Shown here piece by piece: positions 1-12,228 of a stretch of DNA of 64,000 bases (position 1 is the stretch's first letter; each line of letters starts with the position of its first letter). The DNA is from Lycium barbarum (Eukaryota > Streptophyta > Magnoliopsida > Solanales > Solanaceae). A model generated the notes under the pieces. That model did not search any database, had not been told where the DNA came from, and saw only the letters and a program-made list of their open reading frames with translations. The stretch lies in assembly GCF_019175385.1 (NCBI RefSeq), contig NC_083337.1:44926938-44990937 (forward strand). The letters run 5' to 3'. The translations under genes were made by a program, and so were the position numbers.

Positions 1-147
1 TGGAAGTGGTGGTGTAGCGGAACTCGCGGACTGGAACACAATCTTAGGCATAAACTGGGCACGAGCCCTGGTAACTCTCCGAGTATGGCTAGTATCCCCT
101 GCTACCTATTTGCCCTTCTGGGCAGCTGTCGCTTTCTTTGGAGGCAT
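1..147 (-). pseudogene. gag 5' end (element 1), broken
   Basis: The start codon is the complement of 145-147 and is followed by MPPKKATAAQKGK, the Lys/Ala-rich opening seen in the gag of elements G and K (MPPEKD, MPPKGK). An in-frame TAG (complement of 106-108) stops it after 13 codons, and the frame then continues as a basic stretch without a recognised domain. Gag is the structural protein of the cytoplasmic virus-like particle. The early stop means this copy could not make it. The start is chosen by homology with G and K and by its place after the leader. The downstream part is outside the window. Confidence 0.75.
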
Positions 148-335
148 AGCTGTAAACATAATAGTCTGTTAGGAAGGGATTATCCTGATAATACAGCTCT
201 ATCGTACGATCTAGGATAAGAAGGAAAGCTGACATCCTAAATGTCCTGCAGCTTCCTATCTATAGATGTGGTGCACAACACACCGATAAACAAGACTCTA
301 CTAGACACGGTCTGTAGACACTCCGAGGATGAACC
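148..335 (-). other. Leader between primer site and gag of element 1
   Basis: Non-coding leader. Nearly the same sequence lies next to the primer sites of elements B, E, G and K, including the 'ctagacacggtctgtagaca' segment beside the primer site. This is the part of the RNA expected to carry packaging and dimerisation signals, which is an inference from position. Confidence 0.6.
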
Positions 336-347
336 GCTCTGATACCA
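336..347 (-). other. Primer-binding site, initiator tRNA-Met (element 1)
   Basis: The plus strand reads GCTCTGATACCA, so the element reads TGGTATCAGAGC, complementary to the 3' end of plant initiator tRNA-Met. It sits four bases from the LTR edge, the usual spacing. Confidence 0.9.
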
Positions 348-884
348 ATTTTGTCACGACCCCGCCCCGTGGGCCATGACTAGTGCCCGAGCTGGACACC
401 CATATGTACCTATCAGACATAATCGGACTGATACTATAGGTCCTCGATCAATCACATCATAATAACATACGCAAGCTGATGAGGCTGCCACTGTATATAG
501 CATTATACCACGCAAGCCGACAAGGCTGCCACTACATATCAGTATATTACGCAAGCCGACAAGGCTGCCACTTCGAAACGATAATATATGCAAGCTGGCA
601 AGGCTGCTACAACGACAGAACATCCACAATAACCATATAGACACAACTGATCAAACCCGAACATAACCCACATACATGTCTACAGACCTCTAAGAGTTTC
701 AACAGTGAAATATGACGGGACAGGGCCCCATCGTAGCCCTAGACAAATATACATATATATACATCAGAAGGTCTGTACCAAAATCTAGGCTCCGGAACAA
801 CGGAGATCTCCAAGACAGCAGAAAGGGAATCCTAAGCTGGCGGATCACCGAAGCGAGTGTCTGCACCTGCGGGCATGAAACGCA

Positions 885-923
885 GCCCCCCGAAGAAAGG
901 GGGTCAGTACGAAACATGTACTG
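885..923 (-). other. LTR double hairpin (element 1)
   Basis: Two adjoining inverted repeats. One has arms CCCCC/GGGGG around GAAGAAA. The other has arms CAGTAC/GTACTG around a 7-base loop. The same pair is found in the other long LTRs of the window (not seen in N, not sought in the short L fragments). Confidence 0.65.
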
Positions 924-1109
924 AGTATATAAAACACGAAATACAGTAAAAAGGATCATAACTGAAATATGGTGTACAGAAAACAAGCACAATGTCCATA
1001 ATACCAAGCACTTGCCCTTTGAAACATAAATCATGCATGTCAATATCATATAACATATAAGGCCCATTATGGGACCCAGTAGACATGGTCGCCACCCCGT
1101 CTTTGGCGC

Positions 1110-1259
1110 CATAACACAGCATAACACCATAAGCACAGCATAACTCCATAAACACAGCATAACACCATAAACACAGCATAACCCCATAACACATCATAAC
1201 TCCATAAACGCAGCATAACCCCATAACACAGCATAACTCCATAAACATAGCATAACTCC
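1110..1259. repeat. 19-bp minisatellite in LTR
   Basis: About eight imperfect copies of an 18-19 bp unit beginning CATAAACACAGCATAACTC. The homologous place in the B LTR (17157-17251) has five copies, so copy number varies between relatives. Confidence 0.85.
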
Positions 1260-3033
1260 ATCATATATATATCATATTCCGGCCCTTTAGTAAGGGACCC
1301 AGTGAACAATGCAGTGGAACTGTGCACGATAACATATCCTGGCCCGGGACTCAGTGAAAGACATATTGAGACACGCACGAGTGGAGTAGTGAGCAACCAT
1401 ATGCAAATTAAAACATTTTCAAAGACTCGATGGAATAATCAAACGAACTGTCATTTGAAAATCAGGACATTAGCCATACCAAATACCTTTCGGATGTCAC
1501 TGTGGTTATATCAAAATAGAACTTCTGGAATCATATATACGTATCACGGTATATCAAAGGCTCAATGGAATAATCAGCACGAACTATCATTTGAAAATCA
1601 AGACAATAGTCATATCAAATACCTTTCGAATGCCACTCGGAAACATATCAAACATCCCTCGGATGTCATCATAAAGTATATGAAAGAGCCTTAGGATTCA
1701 TAGTCATATGTCAACATAGTATGAAACATCTTATAGAAGTCTGGACATTAGTTATCCTAGAGTTCCTAAGAATAGGAACTGATATACATTGACTATTATC
1801 CAACGTACAGAAAACTGAAGGGGGAAGCTCAATCACCTAGGAATTCTAACATCAAGGAGTGAATAAGAATCATAAATCACACTCAAAACTTATGAATAGA
1901 ATTACCCCAAATTTCATATCATTCATCGCTTAGATCTAAGACATGCCAAAAGAAAGAAGGGACAGCTTTACATACCTGTTAACGACTATTCGCAAACCCG
2001 TTCGCTTCGTCGCTCTTTTAGCCTATTTAACGTAAAAGTAACGTTATCGTTAGTAACTATACTTTCTAGTCCGTAAATCCGTATCCCATTGCTTATAGAA
2101 CTTATTCTTTAACTTATACTTCTCGTTTAGGGTTTTTCATTATTTAAGGCCTTAACGAAAATCGGGTAGCATTTCCCCTATTTATTCGCCTAACCCGAAT
2201 TTCCAATTATTCTCCTGTCAACCCAAAAATACCAACAACAGTGACATACACATAAAATTCTCACAACTCAACCCATAACAATTCTAAATCCATTTCAACC
2301 CACGATTTCACATAATAACAATTTCATGTATTTTCTTACTTCCAATTTTGTCCAATCCAATTTTAATAATTCCATTACAACTTTATTAACACAACTACAC
2401 CATAAAATAGGAAAATCGTTCCACAATTTTCTAGGAGAAATTTGTACGCTCAATTGTTCCGATTTTACAATTTCTTCTTCTCCAACTTAAAATCCAATGT
2501 TGCTATCACCTCCTTGGATTTGTATTGCACTTGAAATTTATCAAAACATTCAAAGATCAATTTTTTTTTCACCACCATGGTTGGCCGAGAGCAGCCATGG
2601 ATGATCTCGCTTTTTTTTCTTTGAATTTCTTTTTGGAAAATGAATGAAAGAAATGAAATGTCTTCATCAACTTTCTATTTATATGGTTTCCCCTAGGAGG
2701 ACACGTGCCCCCGCCCTTATGAGTCACTAATCCACCTCTTGGATTTTATATATTTTTTTTTTATTTTTAATTTCGGGTGGGGCCCACTTAGTAATTAAGC
2801 TTCATTAATTAATTTAATTAATCACTAATTATTACTTTGTAATCTAATCACAATTAATTAATCCCTAATATCCAATAATATTTTTACACTAAATAAAATT
2901 TATAAACAATTTATGTTTTAATTAAAATTGAAAATTAAAGATTTCTATTTCGTGTCCGAAAATGATCTCGTCTTTAACTTGAGTCGATTCTCTTGCGAAT
3001 AACTCGACGTATAAAAAAATACGGGATATAACG

Positions 3034-3903
3034 CTTCCTTCAATCCTTCTTATCAACATCTATTTTCGAACCCTCTGCATTCTTCTTTTTTGTTCCTTAC
3101 TACCATACACTATTCTTTCCGTATACTTACTTTCGAGATTCGTCTGAATGGTCCTTTGCCTTTACTGTCGTCCTAAACTCTCTCTCAGAAGCTTTATTTG
3201 ACCCTCGTTAGCAACATACTTCCCTTGCTCACACTTCTTCTCTTCTCAAAGCATCATAATCTCCTTACTCTTGTCTACTCACTTCCTTCTCTTCCCTGAT
3301 ATTCTTGCATCATGATTATCCAACTTTAACCTTTGGAGGAAATAATGTCAACCTGCCCTGTAGCACTTGCTACTTGAACTTCAACACCCAGTCCAATCAA
3401 TACCTTTAACATATCGTAACATCAGTTATTAGGGAACACATGCTAGTTATCATGTATATCATTTACTAACACCTTACTTATGAAGTACCCCCAATGTTGT
3501 TTAAACTTGTCCTAAATCTATGATTTTAACACATCTCCTCTTTCTTCGCCAAGGTAGCCCGTCTTACATCTGGCAATCATTTAAATTTCCAACCGCAAGT
3601 CTAACGTGCTTCTAATTTCCCTAGGGCTATTTTAGTTCCTCATACTTCTCATATGTCTAAGTCTGTAGAACATCTTAACAAATTTCCTAAGTCCTTGATT
3701 CTAAATTTCTGGCAATATAGGCTTAATAATCGATCTCCATTCGAACACATACTCTCCTTTCTTTTTATTTATAAGTCGACATCACTTTTTTTTTTGCCAA
3801 ATAAACATTATCACCTTTGTCTAATAATTCAAGGTGCCCCTACTTATAAGAATCGCATCTGTCTTGCTGCGTGGCCTTTTTGTCACATAACCTAGAAAAA
3901 AAC
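3034..3903 (-). other. Non-coding internal DNA of element E (left part)
   Basis: This lies between the LTR of element 1 and the LTR fragment of B. No reading frame resembles a known protein. Joining it to 19047 onward, by removing B and one copy of AAAAC, gives an uninterrupted sequence, so it is the inner part of the element whose 5' LTR is at 20083-22859. Long non-coding internal DNA of this kind is typical of large non-autonomous LTR elements (LARD-like). Confidence 0.55.
3899..3903. repeat. Target-site duplication AAAAC, left copy (element B)
   Basis: AAAAC precedes the TGTCACGACCC edge here and follows the right LTR edge at 19042-19046. The match ties the two far-apart LTR pieces to one insertion. 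Confidence 0.75.
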
Positions 3904-4267
3904 TGTCACGACCCAGCCCCGTGGGCCATGACTAGTGCCCGAGCTGGACACCCATATGTACCTGTTAGACATAATTAGACTGACACTATACACAACATGG
4001 GGATCGGCATAGGGCCAAAGGTTCCCAATCAATCATAACGTAATAAATACGCAAGCCGACGAGGCTGCCACTATATATCGTTACAATACGCAAGACAACA
4101 AGGTTGTCACTACATGTCAATATACTACGCAAGCCGACATGGCTGCCACTACGTATCGATAACTTATGCAAGCCGGCAAGGCTGCTACAACAAACAGAAA
4201 CATCCATAACAACTATATAGACACAGCTGACCATAATCTATATACAACCCACACACATGTCTACAGA
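3904..4267 (-). repeat. 3' LTR fragment of element B
   Basis: It matches 12857-13220 throughout. Homology stops at the same CTACAGA where the other LTR is interrupted by solo LTR C, and passes directly into mid-gag of element A. The shared bases GA at 4266-4267 leave the exact junction ambiguous by two bases. Confidence 0.8.
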
Positions 4268-5924
4268 TTCCTTGGCCCGATATGCACCTACTGTGGTGGC
4301 TACTATGGCGGACCGGATGCACAGATATATTATGGGGCTGGATCGGTATTTTGTTGATAGCTGCTTAGTGTTGGCTGCTCAGCCCGGTATGGACATTGCC
4401 CGTATCCAGGCCCATGCCCAGGGCATGGAGGATCGGGGCAGAGGAGGACACCATCCTGACAGGGGCCAGGATCGGAGACAGCCCAAGAGGGCCAGGTCAT
4501 CTGGAGATTTTCGGGGCAGACAGCCCCAACAGCCGCAGCAGCCTAGCAGATTTTCATCTCAGCCGGCGCACAGCGCGCCTCCCCAGCCTACAGGTCACAA
4601 ATTCGATAGCCCAGGGTATTCAGGAGCAGGCCAGAGCTCCTGGGCTTCAGGTTCACGGACAGATAGGGGTTCTGGTCAGATGAGGCCACCCAGGGTTCAG
4701 TGTTCTTTTTGCGGCAGATACCATACGGGAGAGTGCTACAGAGCCACCGGTGCATGCTTTTCTTGTGGCCGTCAGGGCCATTCTGTGAGAGATTTCCCGT
4801 ATAAGGGTAGTTCGGGTGGTGCAGCGCAGCCTACCGGATCAGCCGCTGGGTCTTCATCGTCGTCAGTGGCTATGCGCCCTACGGGGCAGGGTTTTCCAGC
4901 ACCAGCAGGTCGCGGCAGAGGCCGTGGTGGAGCTTCTGGTATTAGCGGTCCTTCGAACCGTATTTATGCTTTGGCCAGCCGCCAGGATCAGGAGGCATCT
5001 CCTAATGTCGTTACAGGTACTTTATTGGTCTTCTCTCGGTCTGTGTATGCATTAATTGATCCAGGTTCAACTTTATCATATATTTCACCTCTTGTTGCCG
5101 GTAAAATTGGTATTATGTCTGAACCTATAGAGCCATTTGAGGTAGCCACACCAATAGGGGACTTTATTGTAGCGAAACAGGTTTATAAAGACTGTTCTGT
5201 GATTGTATGTGGCCGTGATACTAAGGCAGATCTGGTAGAGTTAGATATGACTGAATTTGATGTTATTATGGGTATGGACTGGCTAGCTTCCTGTTATGCT
5301 AATGTTGACTGCCCGAATAAGGTGGTTCGCTTCCAGTTTCCCGGGGAGCCAGTTTTAGATTGGGCTAGAAATACAGCATCGCCGAAAGGTAAGTTTATTT
5401 CATACCTTAAGGCAAAGAAAATGATTAGAAAGGGTTATATCTATCATCTGGTACGGGTGCAAGACTTGGACGCAGAGACGCCGACACTTCAGTCAGTCCC
5501 CGTGGTTAATGAGTTTCCAGATGTTTTCCCCGACGAGCTTCCAGGTCTTCCTCCAGAGCGGGAGATAGATTTCTCTATTGATTTACTCCCAGACACTCAG
5601 CCTATCTCTATTCCTCCGTATAGAATGGCGCCTGCAGAATTAAAGGAGTTGAAGGAGCAGCTGAAAGATTTGTTGGATAAGGGCTTCATCAGACCCAGTA
5701 CTTCGCCTTGGGGAGCCCCGGTATTATTTGTGCGTAAGAAGGACGGGTCGCTGCGTATGTGTATTGATTATCGGCAGCTGAATAAGGTAACTATAAAGAA
5801 TAAATACCCCCTCCCCAGGATTGATGATTTGTTTGATCAGCTGCAGGGCGTTAAGTGGTTTTTTGAAGATAGATCTTCGATCCGGCTACCACCAGGTACG
5901 AGTACGAGAGGACGATATCCCTAA
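4257..5924 (+). CDS. gag (C-terminal half)-protease-RT start, element A
   Basis: An open frame of 555 codons whose first ATG lies in the antisense LTR of B. Only Ser-Leu-Ala-Arg-Tyr onward is gag, so the N-terminal half of the capsid region is missing. A basic Gln/Arg/Pro-rich stretch follows, then a Cys/His region at residues 149-182. Its knuckle CX2CX4HX4 ends in Phe where the last Cys is expected. The aspartic protease has DPGS at about residue 268. The RT N-terminus (from about residue 445) includes [18 protein letters not shown]. The true frame ends in a run of six T (5859-5864), where one extra base shifts reading; the last 20 residues are out of frame. Probably non-functional as a polyprotein. 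Confidence 0.85.
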   Translation: MSTDSLARYAPTVVATMADRMHRYIMGLDRYFVDSCLVLAAQPGMDIARIQAHAQGMEDRGRGGHHPDRGQDRRQPKRARSSGDFRGRQPQQPQQPSRFSSQPAHSAPPQPTGHKFDSPGYSGAGQSSWASGSRTDRGSGQMRPPRVQCSFCGRYHTGECYRATGACFSCGRQGHSVRDFPYKGSSGGAAQPTGSAAGSSSSSVAMRPTGQGFPAPAGRGRGRGGASGISGPSNRIYALASRQDQEASPNVVTGTLLVFSRSVYALIDPGSTLSYISPLVAGKIGIMSEPIEPFEVATPIGDFIVAKQVYKDCSVIVCGRDTKADLVELDMTEFDVIMGMDWLASCYANVDCPNKVVRFQFPGEPVLDWARNTASPKGKFISYLKAKKMIRKGYIYHLVRVQDLDAETPTLQSVPVVNEFPDVFPDELPGLPPEREIDFSIDLLPDTQPISIPPYRMAPAELKELKEQLKDLLDKGFIRPSTSPWGAPVLFVRKKDGSLRMCIDYRQLNKVTIKNKYPLPRIDDLFDQLQGVKWFFEDRSSIRLPPGTSTRGRYP

Positions 5925-8433
5925 GACAGCTTTCCGGACCCGATATGGGCATTATGAGTTCAGGGTTATGTCTTTTGGGCTTACTAATGCTCCCACAGTA
6001 TTCATGGATTTGATGAACCGGGTATTCAGGCCATTCTTGGATATGTTTGTAATTGTATTCATTGATGATATCCTGGTTTATTCCCGGTCTGAGGCGGAGC
6101 ACGCAGATCATCTGAGATCGGTATTAGGGGTACTCCAACATCAGAAATTATATGCGAAATTTTCTAAGTGTGAATTATGGCTGTCTTCAGTGGCTTTCTT
6201 GGGGCATGTTATTGCAGCTGATGGTGTCCGGGTGGACACACAGAAGATTGAGGCCGTGAAGAATTGGCCCAGACCTACGACGCCCACAGAGGTACGCAGT
6301 TTCCTGGGGTTAGCAGGCTATTACAGGAGATTTTTGGAGAAGTTTGCTTCGATTTCAGCGCCTTTGACAAGGCTGACTCAGAAGGGAGCTAAGTTCCTGT
6401 GGTCTGACGCTTGTGAACGGAGCTTCCAGTTGCTGAAGGAGAAGCTGACTACAGCCCCAGTTCTGACTCTTCCAGAGGGACCGGACGGGTATGTTATTTA
6501 TTGTGACGCTTCTGGCATGGGGTTGGGCTGTGTATTGATGCAGCATGGCAGAGTTATAGCGTATGCTTCCCGGCAGCTCAAGCAGCATGAGAAGAATTAT
6601 CCTACCTACGATCTGGAGCTCGCAGCGGTAATTCATGCTCTGAAGATATGGAGACACTATTTATATGGCGTTCATGTAGATATCTATACTGATCATAAGA
6701 GTCTCCAGTATATTTTCAGGCAGAGAGAGCTTAATTTGCGACAGCGGAGGTGGCTGGAGCTTCTGAAAGATTATGACGTGGATATTCTGTATCATCCGGG
6801 TACGGCTAATGTTGTTGCCGATGCGCTCAGTCGGAAGTCTATGGGCAGTTTGGCCGATTTACAGCCAGACAGGAGAGAGATAGCCCGTGATATTCAGCAG
6901 TTGGCTAGTCTCGGGGTTCGTCTGGCCGATTCTGGAGATACACGGATTTCTGTTCGAGGGGTTTCTAAGTCATCCCTCAGGGACGATATTAAGCGGCGTC
7001 AATACGAAGATCCTGTCTTAGCTCAGTACAGGGACACAGCCTATGATAAGGAGAGGACTCCGTTCGAGTTTTCACCGGACGGTACTTTGTTATACAGAGG
7101 CAGGTTGTGTGTACCTGATATTGCAGGCCTTCGGCAGCAGGTTATGAGCGAGGCACATTATGCTCGCTATTCGGTCCATCCTGGGTCTACGAAGATGTAC
7201 CATGATCTCCGATGCTTATACTGGTGGGACGGCATGAAGCGGGATATTGCAGAGTTCGTCGCCCAGTGCCCTAATTGTCAGCAGGTCAAGATTGAGCATC
7301 AGAAGTCGGGTGGACTGTTGCAGGAGATGGAAATCCCGACTTGGAAGTGGGAGGTTATTAATATGGACTTCATTACAGGTTTGCCTCGCACTCCACGGAA
7401 GTATGATTCCATCTGGGTCGTTGTTGATAGGCTGACGAAATCAGCCCATTTTCTTCCCGTCAGGACTACTTATTCCGCCGAGGATTATGCCAGGCTCTAT
7501 ATTAGAGAGATTGTGAAGCTTCACGGAGTTCCTATATCTATTATTTCTGACAGAGGCGCCCAGTTTACGGCGCGTTTCTGGAGGTCGTTTCAGGAGGGTC
7601 TAGGGACTCAGGTGAGTCTGAGCACAACCTTTCATCCTCAGAGCGACGGACAGGCCGAGCGCACTATACAGACGCTGGGGGATATGTTGCGGGCCTGCGT
7701 TATTGATTTCAGAGGCAGCTGGGATGATCACTTGCCATTGATTGAGTTTGCATATAATAACAGTTACCATTCCAGCATCCAGATGGCTCCGTACGAGGCT
7801 CTATATGGCAGGAAATGCAGATTGCCGATTGGCTGGTTTGATATTGGCGAGTCAGAGTTGATTGGCCCAGATATGGTCCAGCAGGCCGTGGACAAGGTAA
7901 AACTTATTCGGGAGCGACTGTTGGCAGCCCAGAGTCGACAGAATTCATACGCGGATAAACGGCGTCGACCGTTGGAGTTTCAGGTAGGCGATTGGGTATT
8001 CCTGAAGGTATCGCCTATGAAAGGCGTGATGCGGTTCGGCAGAAAGGGTAAGCTCAGTCCGCGTTATATTGGGCCTTATCAGATTGTTCGAAAAACTGGA
8101 AATGTCGCCTATGAGCTAGATTTGCCATCTGATTTGGAAGCGGTACATCCGGTATTTCATGTCTCTATGCTTCGTAAATGCGTCGGTGACCCTTCTAGAA
8201 TATTTCCTGCTGATGATATTCAGGTGACGGAGCAACTATCGTACGAGGAGAAGCCCGTATCTATTTTGGATCGTCAGGTAAGGAGGCTTCGGAATAAAGA
8301 TGTAGCCTCTGTTAAGGTACTGTGGCGGAACGATAATAGGGAGGAAATGACATGGGAGGCCGAAGAGGAAATGAAGAAGAAATATCCTCATTTGTTCTCT
8401 ATACCTACAGGTAACCTTAAATCCCTGCTTTAA
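5821..8433 (+). CDS. pol: RT-RNase H-integrase-chromodomain, element A
   Basis: Open from the frameshift near 5865 to TAA at 8431-8433, with no internal stop. RT has the FIDD catalytic box (6058-6069). RNase H follows with YCDASG near 6499 and TDHKSLQ near 6690. The integrase zinc region has two His and CPNC (about 7155-7280). The integrase catalytic triad is Asp 7366-7368, Asp 7549-7551 and Glu 7657-7659; exactly 35 residues separate the last two, the D,D-35-E pattern. After a GPY-like module ([12 protein letters not shown]) comes a chromodomain (about 8260-8410) with VKVLWRN and MTWEAEEEM. Chromodomains of this group bind histone marks and guide integration into heterochromatin. The codons before 5865 are shadow. 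All catalytic residues I looked for are present, so this is a young or well-kept copy. Confidence 0.9.
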   Translation: MMICLISCRALSGFLKIDLRSGYHQVRVREDDIPKTAFRTRYGHYEFRVMSFGLTNAPTVFMDLMNRVFRPFLDMFVIVFIDDILVYSRSEAEHADHLRSVLGVLQHQKLYAKFSKCELWLSSVAFLGHVIAADGVRVDTQKIEAVKNWPRPTTPTEVRSFLGLAGYYRRFLEKFASISAPLTRLTQKGAKFLWSDACERSFQLLKEKLTTAPVLTLPEGPDGYVIYCDASGMGLGCVLMQHGRVIAYASRQLKQHEKNYPTYDLELAAVIHALKIWRHYLYGVHVDIYTDHKSLQYIFRQRELNLRQRRWLELLKDYDVDILYHPGTANVVADALSRKSMGSLADLQPDRREIARDIQQLASLGVRLADSGDTRISVRGVSKSSLRDDIKRRQYEDPVLAQYRDTAYDKERTPFEFSPDGTLLYRGRLCVPDIAGLRQQVMSEAHYARYSVHPGSTKMYHDLRCLYWWDGMKRDIAEFVAQCPNCQQVKIEHQKSGGLLQEMEIPTWKWEVINMDFITGLPRTPRKYDSIWVVVDRLTKSAHFLPVRTTYSAEDYARLYIREIVKLHGVPISIISDRGAQFTARFWRSFQEGLGTQVSLSTTFHPQSDGQAERTIQTLGDMLRACVIDFRGSWDDHLPLIEFAYNNSYHSSIQMAPYEALYGRKCRLPIGWFDIGESELIGPDMVQQAVDKVKLIRERLLAAQSRQNSYADKRRRPLEFQVGDWVFLKVSPMKGVMRFGRKGKLSPRYIGPYQIVRKTGNVAYELDLPSDLEAVHPVFHVSMLRKCVGDPSRIFPADDIQVTEQLSYEEKPVSILDRQVRRLRNKDVASVKVLWRNDNREEMTWEAEEEMKKKYPHLFSIPTGNLKSLL

Positions 8434-8520
8434 TTTATTCCAATATCAATCATGTGTCATATGTGATGTCTGTAAACATGAACTCCCCCAAAGTATTTTC
8501 AAACCCTATGAGATTAATTT

Positions 8521-8556
8521 AACATTCGAGGACGAATGTTCTAAAGGGGGGGAGGA
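8521..8556 (+). other. Inverted repeat and polypurine tract, element A
   Basis: Perfect arms AACATTCG and CGAATGTT around AGGA (8521-8540), then the purine run AAAGGGGGGGAGGA directly before the LTR. The polypurine tract primes plus-strand DNA. The inverted repeat recurs beside the tracts of H, G and K. Bases 8434-8520 hold nothing else that I recognise. Confidence 0.85.
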
Positions 8557-11500
8557 TGTTATATCCCGTATTTTTGAACCTCGGAGCATCTGCTGGGGTG
8601 GGACCCACATACCGAGATATTTTTTGGAACATCTGAAAAGTCATATGAATCACATATGTAAAGTTAAACACAACTCTTGAAGTACCTTTGGACCAAATCA
8701 AAGTGGAAACCCTCCAAACGAATATTTTTAAGAAAACGTTTTCGGGTGACCTGACTTTGGGGGGCAAAACCTGTATTGTAAGTTTGGAATTTCGAAAATA
8801 CCTTGAAATAGAAGTTGTAGATAATTGAATTAGCTTTCCATCCATAGGTCGTGGGTTCGCAGGTGACGTCGGTACAAGGAGATATGAACGTTTTAAGGTC
8901 GAAAGGTCAGTGGGCTAGGCCCAACTCGGGACCAACCGAGTTGGCCCAAAAAATTGAAAAAAAAATTCAGGCCCAAGTGAGGAGTCATTCGGCCATGGTC
9001 CATAAAAAGGATCCAAGCCCATGGAATTAAGTCATGTGGTCAATGAATAAAAGACCACTTAATCATCCAAATTCCATAGAACTTTCAAGAGAAAGAATAG
9101 GAGGAAAAACAAGAACAAAAAGAGGGCATTTCGGGTTTGGCCATAGAAAAATCACCCCTCAAAATCTTGCCTCTAAAATTATTTTCTTGTTGAATTCCTA
9201 CTAAATTAAGTGTCCTCTACAACTTGGTGTAATTGTTTTGGAAGAAGGAGCACTTATTTCTTCAAGTTGACAACTTGTTCAAGTGAAGAAGTTTGTAGAA
9301 AAAGGTAAGAATCAATTCCTTTTTCTTATGTTATGAAGGTTTGTTTATGTTGTGGTATGTGGAAATGAGTAGAAATTATGGAAACAAGGAAGTTTGCAAA
9401 GTGGGTATGTATATATATATGTAGCCATGGGTGTATATATGTTGTATACATATATGATTTGAATTTTATGTTGCATTCTAGTTGTGGTTATGATGGAAAT
9501 TATATTGGGAATGAAAGTTGAATGAATTTTGGTTGAAGTTGGAATGTAGATGATTATGTCACTTTAGAATAATTTTGTGATATTATGGAAATGAAGTTGT
9601 TAAGATGTGAATTATGATTATGGTTGATGAATTTGGAAGTTGGAAACTTGTTATGAAGTTGTATGCCAAAGATTTGATGTTTTGCATAAGTTATGATTTT
9701 GGCGGAAGATTGTATATCATGTATATCGAGTGTATATCTTAAGGAAAACGATATGAAATATTTCTAGAACTATATGGTGATGATCATGATGGTTGTTGAA
9801 TATGAAATTATTGATCTTAGTTGAAAGTTGGGTTGAATTGAAGATTACGTCAACTTGTGAGAAAAATGACTAGTTGAAGGATATTTGTGTTTTTAATGTT
9901 CATTGTTGATATTGTTGTTGTCGTTTGGGTTGTTGTTGATGATTTATAGCCGAGTTGAATTCTCGGGGTGTCATATGTATAGGGGAAGTGCTGCCGAAAT
10001 TTCGGTAGCCAAATATGCTTAAAGTTGAAATAATGGCATTAATAATTCACAATTGGTAAACTTGACCAATTGCAGTTTTTCGACGAAACGGGAAGTGAGT
10101 TTGGAAAGGCTTAAGGAGCGCGAAAGGTATGTAAAGCAACCCCAATTCTTCCCTTGGCATGCCCCTAGTGTGTTAGGGTCGGATCCGGGCCTCGAAGGAC
10201 CTCTTGGCCCTCGGAATCCGCTAGACAAAATTTCAGTTTTTCCTTCAGTAGAATTGAACCATTTTGATACGCTTTTTCTGAAATTATGCAATTTTGCTCT
10301 AAATTATTCAGAAAGTCACAGAATGTTTGTATAACCTTTTTAGGTGATACTATATGCTTAGAGGGCACAATTTGAGCCCGCCGCCTTGTTTGTCCCAAGG
10401 CGGGCCCGCTATTTACGGTTTTGCCCCTTATGTGTTAAAGCTTCCTTTTTAAGCGATTTTTGAAAGAAATGTTTTAATTACCCTACTAATCGCTTAACGA
10501 ATATTATTTTAAATATTTTGTTAAATATTATAAATTATTTTGACACTCGGAATGACTTCGGGAAAGTTATACTTCTGTAATTTATTATGATATCCGAAAT
10601 ACATTTATTATGATTCCGTCCGACCCCATTGGATTTGTTTGGCTTTGATACGCTTCATCGAGTCTTTGAAACCATTTATGATATTTTTAAATTGCAGTAG
10701 TCTCTCACTACTCCATTCGTGGATGTCCCAATGTTTCCCACACTGAGCCCAGGCCAGGATATGTTGTCAAGCGTAATTCTCTGCATTGTTCGCCGCGTCC
10801 CGATGTGAGGGGGCAGGTATACGCGTACATGGGTCTGTGGAGTATGATGTGCCATGTCCGCCTATTCTGATCTGATCTGTATGGCCATTTTGATATGACA
10901 TTATATGATACGGGGCCACGCCCCTTTTTCTGATTCCTCTGTATAGTGGCACCAGCGTCGGGAGGGTGGCCACATTCTGTCTGCCGAGTCCCGTGTCAGG
11001 GACCGGATATGATATGATATGACATATGTTTCTGTACGCATTCTGTCTGTTTTGGAAATATGCATTTGACACTCTGGATTCTGTACTCATTTTCTGTAAC
11101 CATTATGATTTGACTTCTGCGATTCCGCTTTACATATTCAGTACATATTTCATACTGACCCCCTTTCTTCGGGGGCTGCGTTTTCATGCCGCGCAGGTAC
11201 TGACGACAGCTTCGCTGATCCACACGTTTAGGATCCTATTTCTGCTATTTGGGGCGCTCTCTTCTACAGAGCCCATCTTTTGGTACAGTCTGTCACTGCT
11301 ATCTGGATATGTACTTTGTTCAGGGTATGACGGGGCCCTGTCCCGTCTTATGATTATGATATGTTCTGTAGAGGTCTGTGGATACATCTGTGTGGGTTCT
11401 GTACATATGTTTGGGATATTCTGTTCTGTGATGGCCTTATCGGCCTATGTGTGCCAAGTCTGTTTTTCTGCTAAATTCTGTAGCGACCGCTAATATTATT

Positions 11501-11600
11501 ATTATATTATTATTCTGTTAATATGCTAATTTGGGGTATCGGGTACGTATAGGTGCCCAGCTCGGGCACTGGTCGCGGCCCACGGGGTTGGGTCGTGACA
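8557..11600 (+). repeat. 3' LTR of element A
   Basis: Starts TGTTATATCCCG right after the polypurine tract and ends GGGTCGTGACA; about 3.0 kb. U3 has a 9-bp perfect inverted repeat CCAACTCGG/CCGAGTTGG (8921-8944). The double hairpin is at 11139-11177. Nothing inside resembles a gene. The frames at 10019-10398 and 10767-11493 are chance openings in the LTR. Confidence 0.85.
11139..11177 (+). other. LTR double hairpin (element A)
   Basis: CAGTAC/ATACTG (one mismatch) around seven bases, then CCCCC/GGGGG around TTTCTTC, followed by CTGCG. Same order and spacing as in the other long LTRs. Confidence 0.65.
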
Positions 11601-11876
11601 CCAACAATGCCTCATAGGGCCAACATACACATATATATTATATCGTATCGTAGCCGCACCGGGCTCTCCATATCAATCACGAGATGAAAATGACGAACTT
11701 ACCTCGTATGTCCAACTCAAACTGTACCGGTCACGCTTTTCTGTTTATTTTCCCTTTCAATCTTTAACTGCAGGTTTCAATCATATCTGCAACATCACAC
11801 TATGTCTAACATATATTCTGCTTACCGTTACAAATTCCTTTAGCTTCTTCTGTGCACACCTTATAGCTGAACTTAT

Positions 11877-11938
<62 letters not shown>

Positions 11939-12228
11939 CCATTTTACTATTATACTTACCATTACTTACCCTGATGATGGCCAATTTGCCCTTTTGTATA
12001 TACAAATTCTCAAAACGTAACCTCAATATCAGACTTTCACCTGTATGTATAACTACTTTCCATCCTAGATTTCAAAATTACCATGTGATGGGAACACCTT
12101 GGTAGCTATTACTCATAAATACTTAGTTGTTAGCCCCTTTAATTTTCGCTCGCCGCTAGTAGGTAATAATATATAGCAAATGCACATACATAGGAAATTT
12201 CAATAAGGTCACATATACCTGTAGTCGA
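11601..12228 (-). other. Non-coding internal DNA of element B
   Basis: The left end resembles the untranslated DNA downstream of pol in elements G and K (the 'caataatgcctcacagg' segment), although no pol is left between it and the orphan frame. It contains a long TA run. No protein-like frame is seen. Confidence 0.5.
11882..11933. repeat. (TA)n microsatellite
   Basis: About 26 uninterrupted TA units in the internal DNA of element B. Confidence 0.95.

Larger units (their letters stand above)
1..3033 (-). mobile_element. Element 1: 5' part of a Ty3/gypsy LTR retrotransposon
   Basis: Read on the minus strand this is a 5' LTR, a tRNA-Met primer-binding site, a leader and the first codons of gag; the rest lies beyond the left edge of the window. 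The LTR is of the same family as that of element B (near-identical ends, same order of internal repeats). Only one end is visible, so no target duplication can be tested. The adjoining right-hand DNA resembles the internal DNA of element E, so element 1 probably inserted there. Confidence 0.85.
352..3033 (-). repeat. 5' LTR of element 1
   Basis: Left edge TGTCACGACCC, right edge GGGATATAAC followed by G where A is expected. It is about 2.7 kb long. Read on the minus strand it contains, in order, an AT-rich U3 with an inverted repeat around CCATGG (near 2576-2600), a GC-rich 19-bp minisatellite and the double hairpin at 885-923. The order matches the 5' LTR of element B. Small reading frames inside it (for example at 354-644 and 699-1187) are repeat-derived and not genes. 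Confidence 0.85.
4266..11600 (+). mobile_element. Element A: 5'-truncated chromovirus-type Ty3/gypsy element
   Basis: Plus-strand element with the 3' half of gag, all of pol, a polypurine tract and a 3' LTR. The 5' LTR, primer site and N-terminal half of gag are missing. The protease-RT-RNase H-integrase-chromodomain order places it with the chromoviruses, Tekay/Del-like by resemblance. Because its left end is lost no target duplication can be identified. It lies inside element B in the opposite orientation. Confidence 0.85.

Noticed and set aside
354..1396. Overlapping frames on the minus strand rich in Cys, Tyr and Val
   Set aside because: They run through LTR minisatellites (MLCYGVMLCLW-like repeats) and have no counterpart kept in the B LTR.
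5821..5924. Programmed ribosomal frameshift in the overlap of the two frames of A
   Set aside because: The overlap lies inside RT, and related elements G and K read this region in one frame; a simple insertion explains it.
10019..11493. Frames of 75-155 codons in the 3' LTR of A
   Set aside because: They lie in both strands of one LTR with no known motif; chance openings.
11601..11605. Target duplication for element A (CCAAC)
   Set aside because: The left end of A is missing, so no matching copy can exist in the window.
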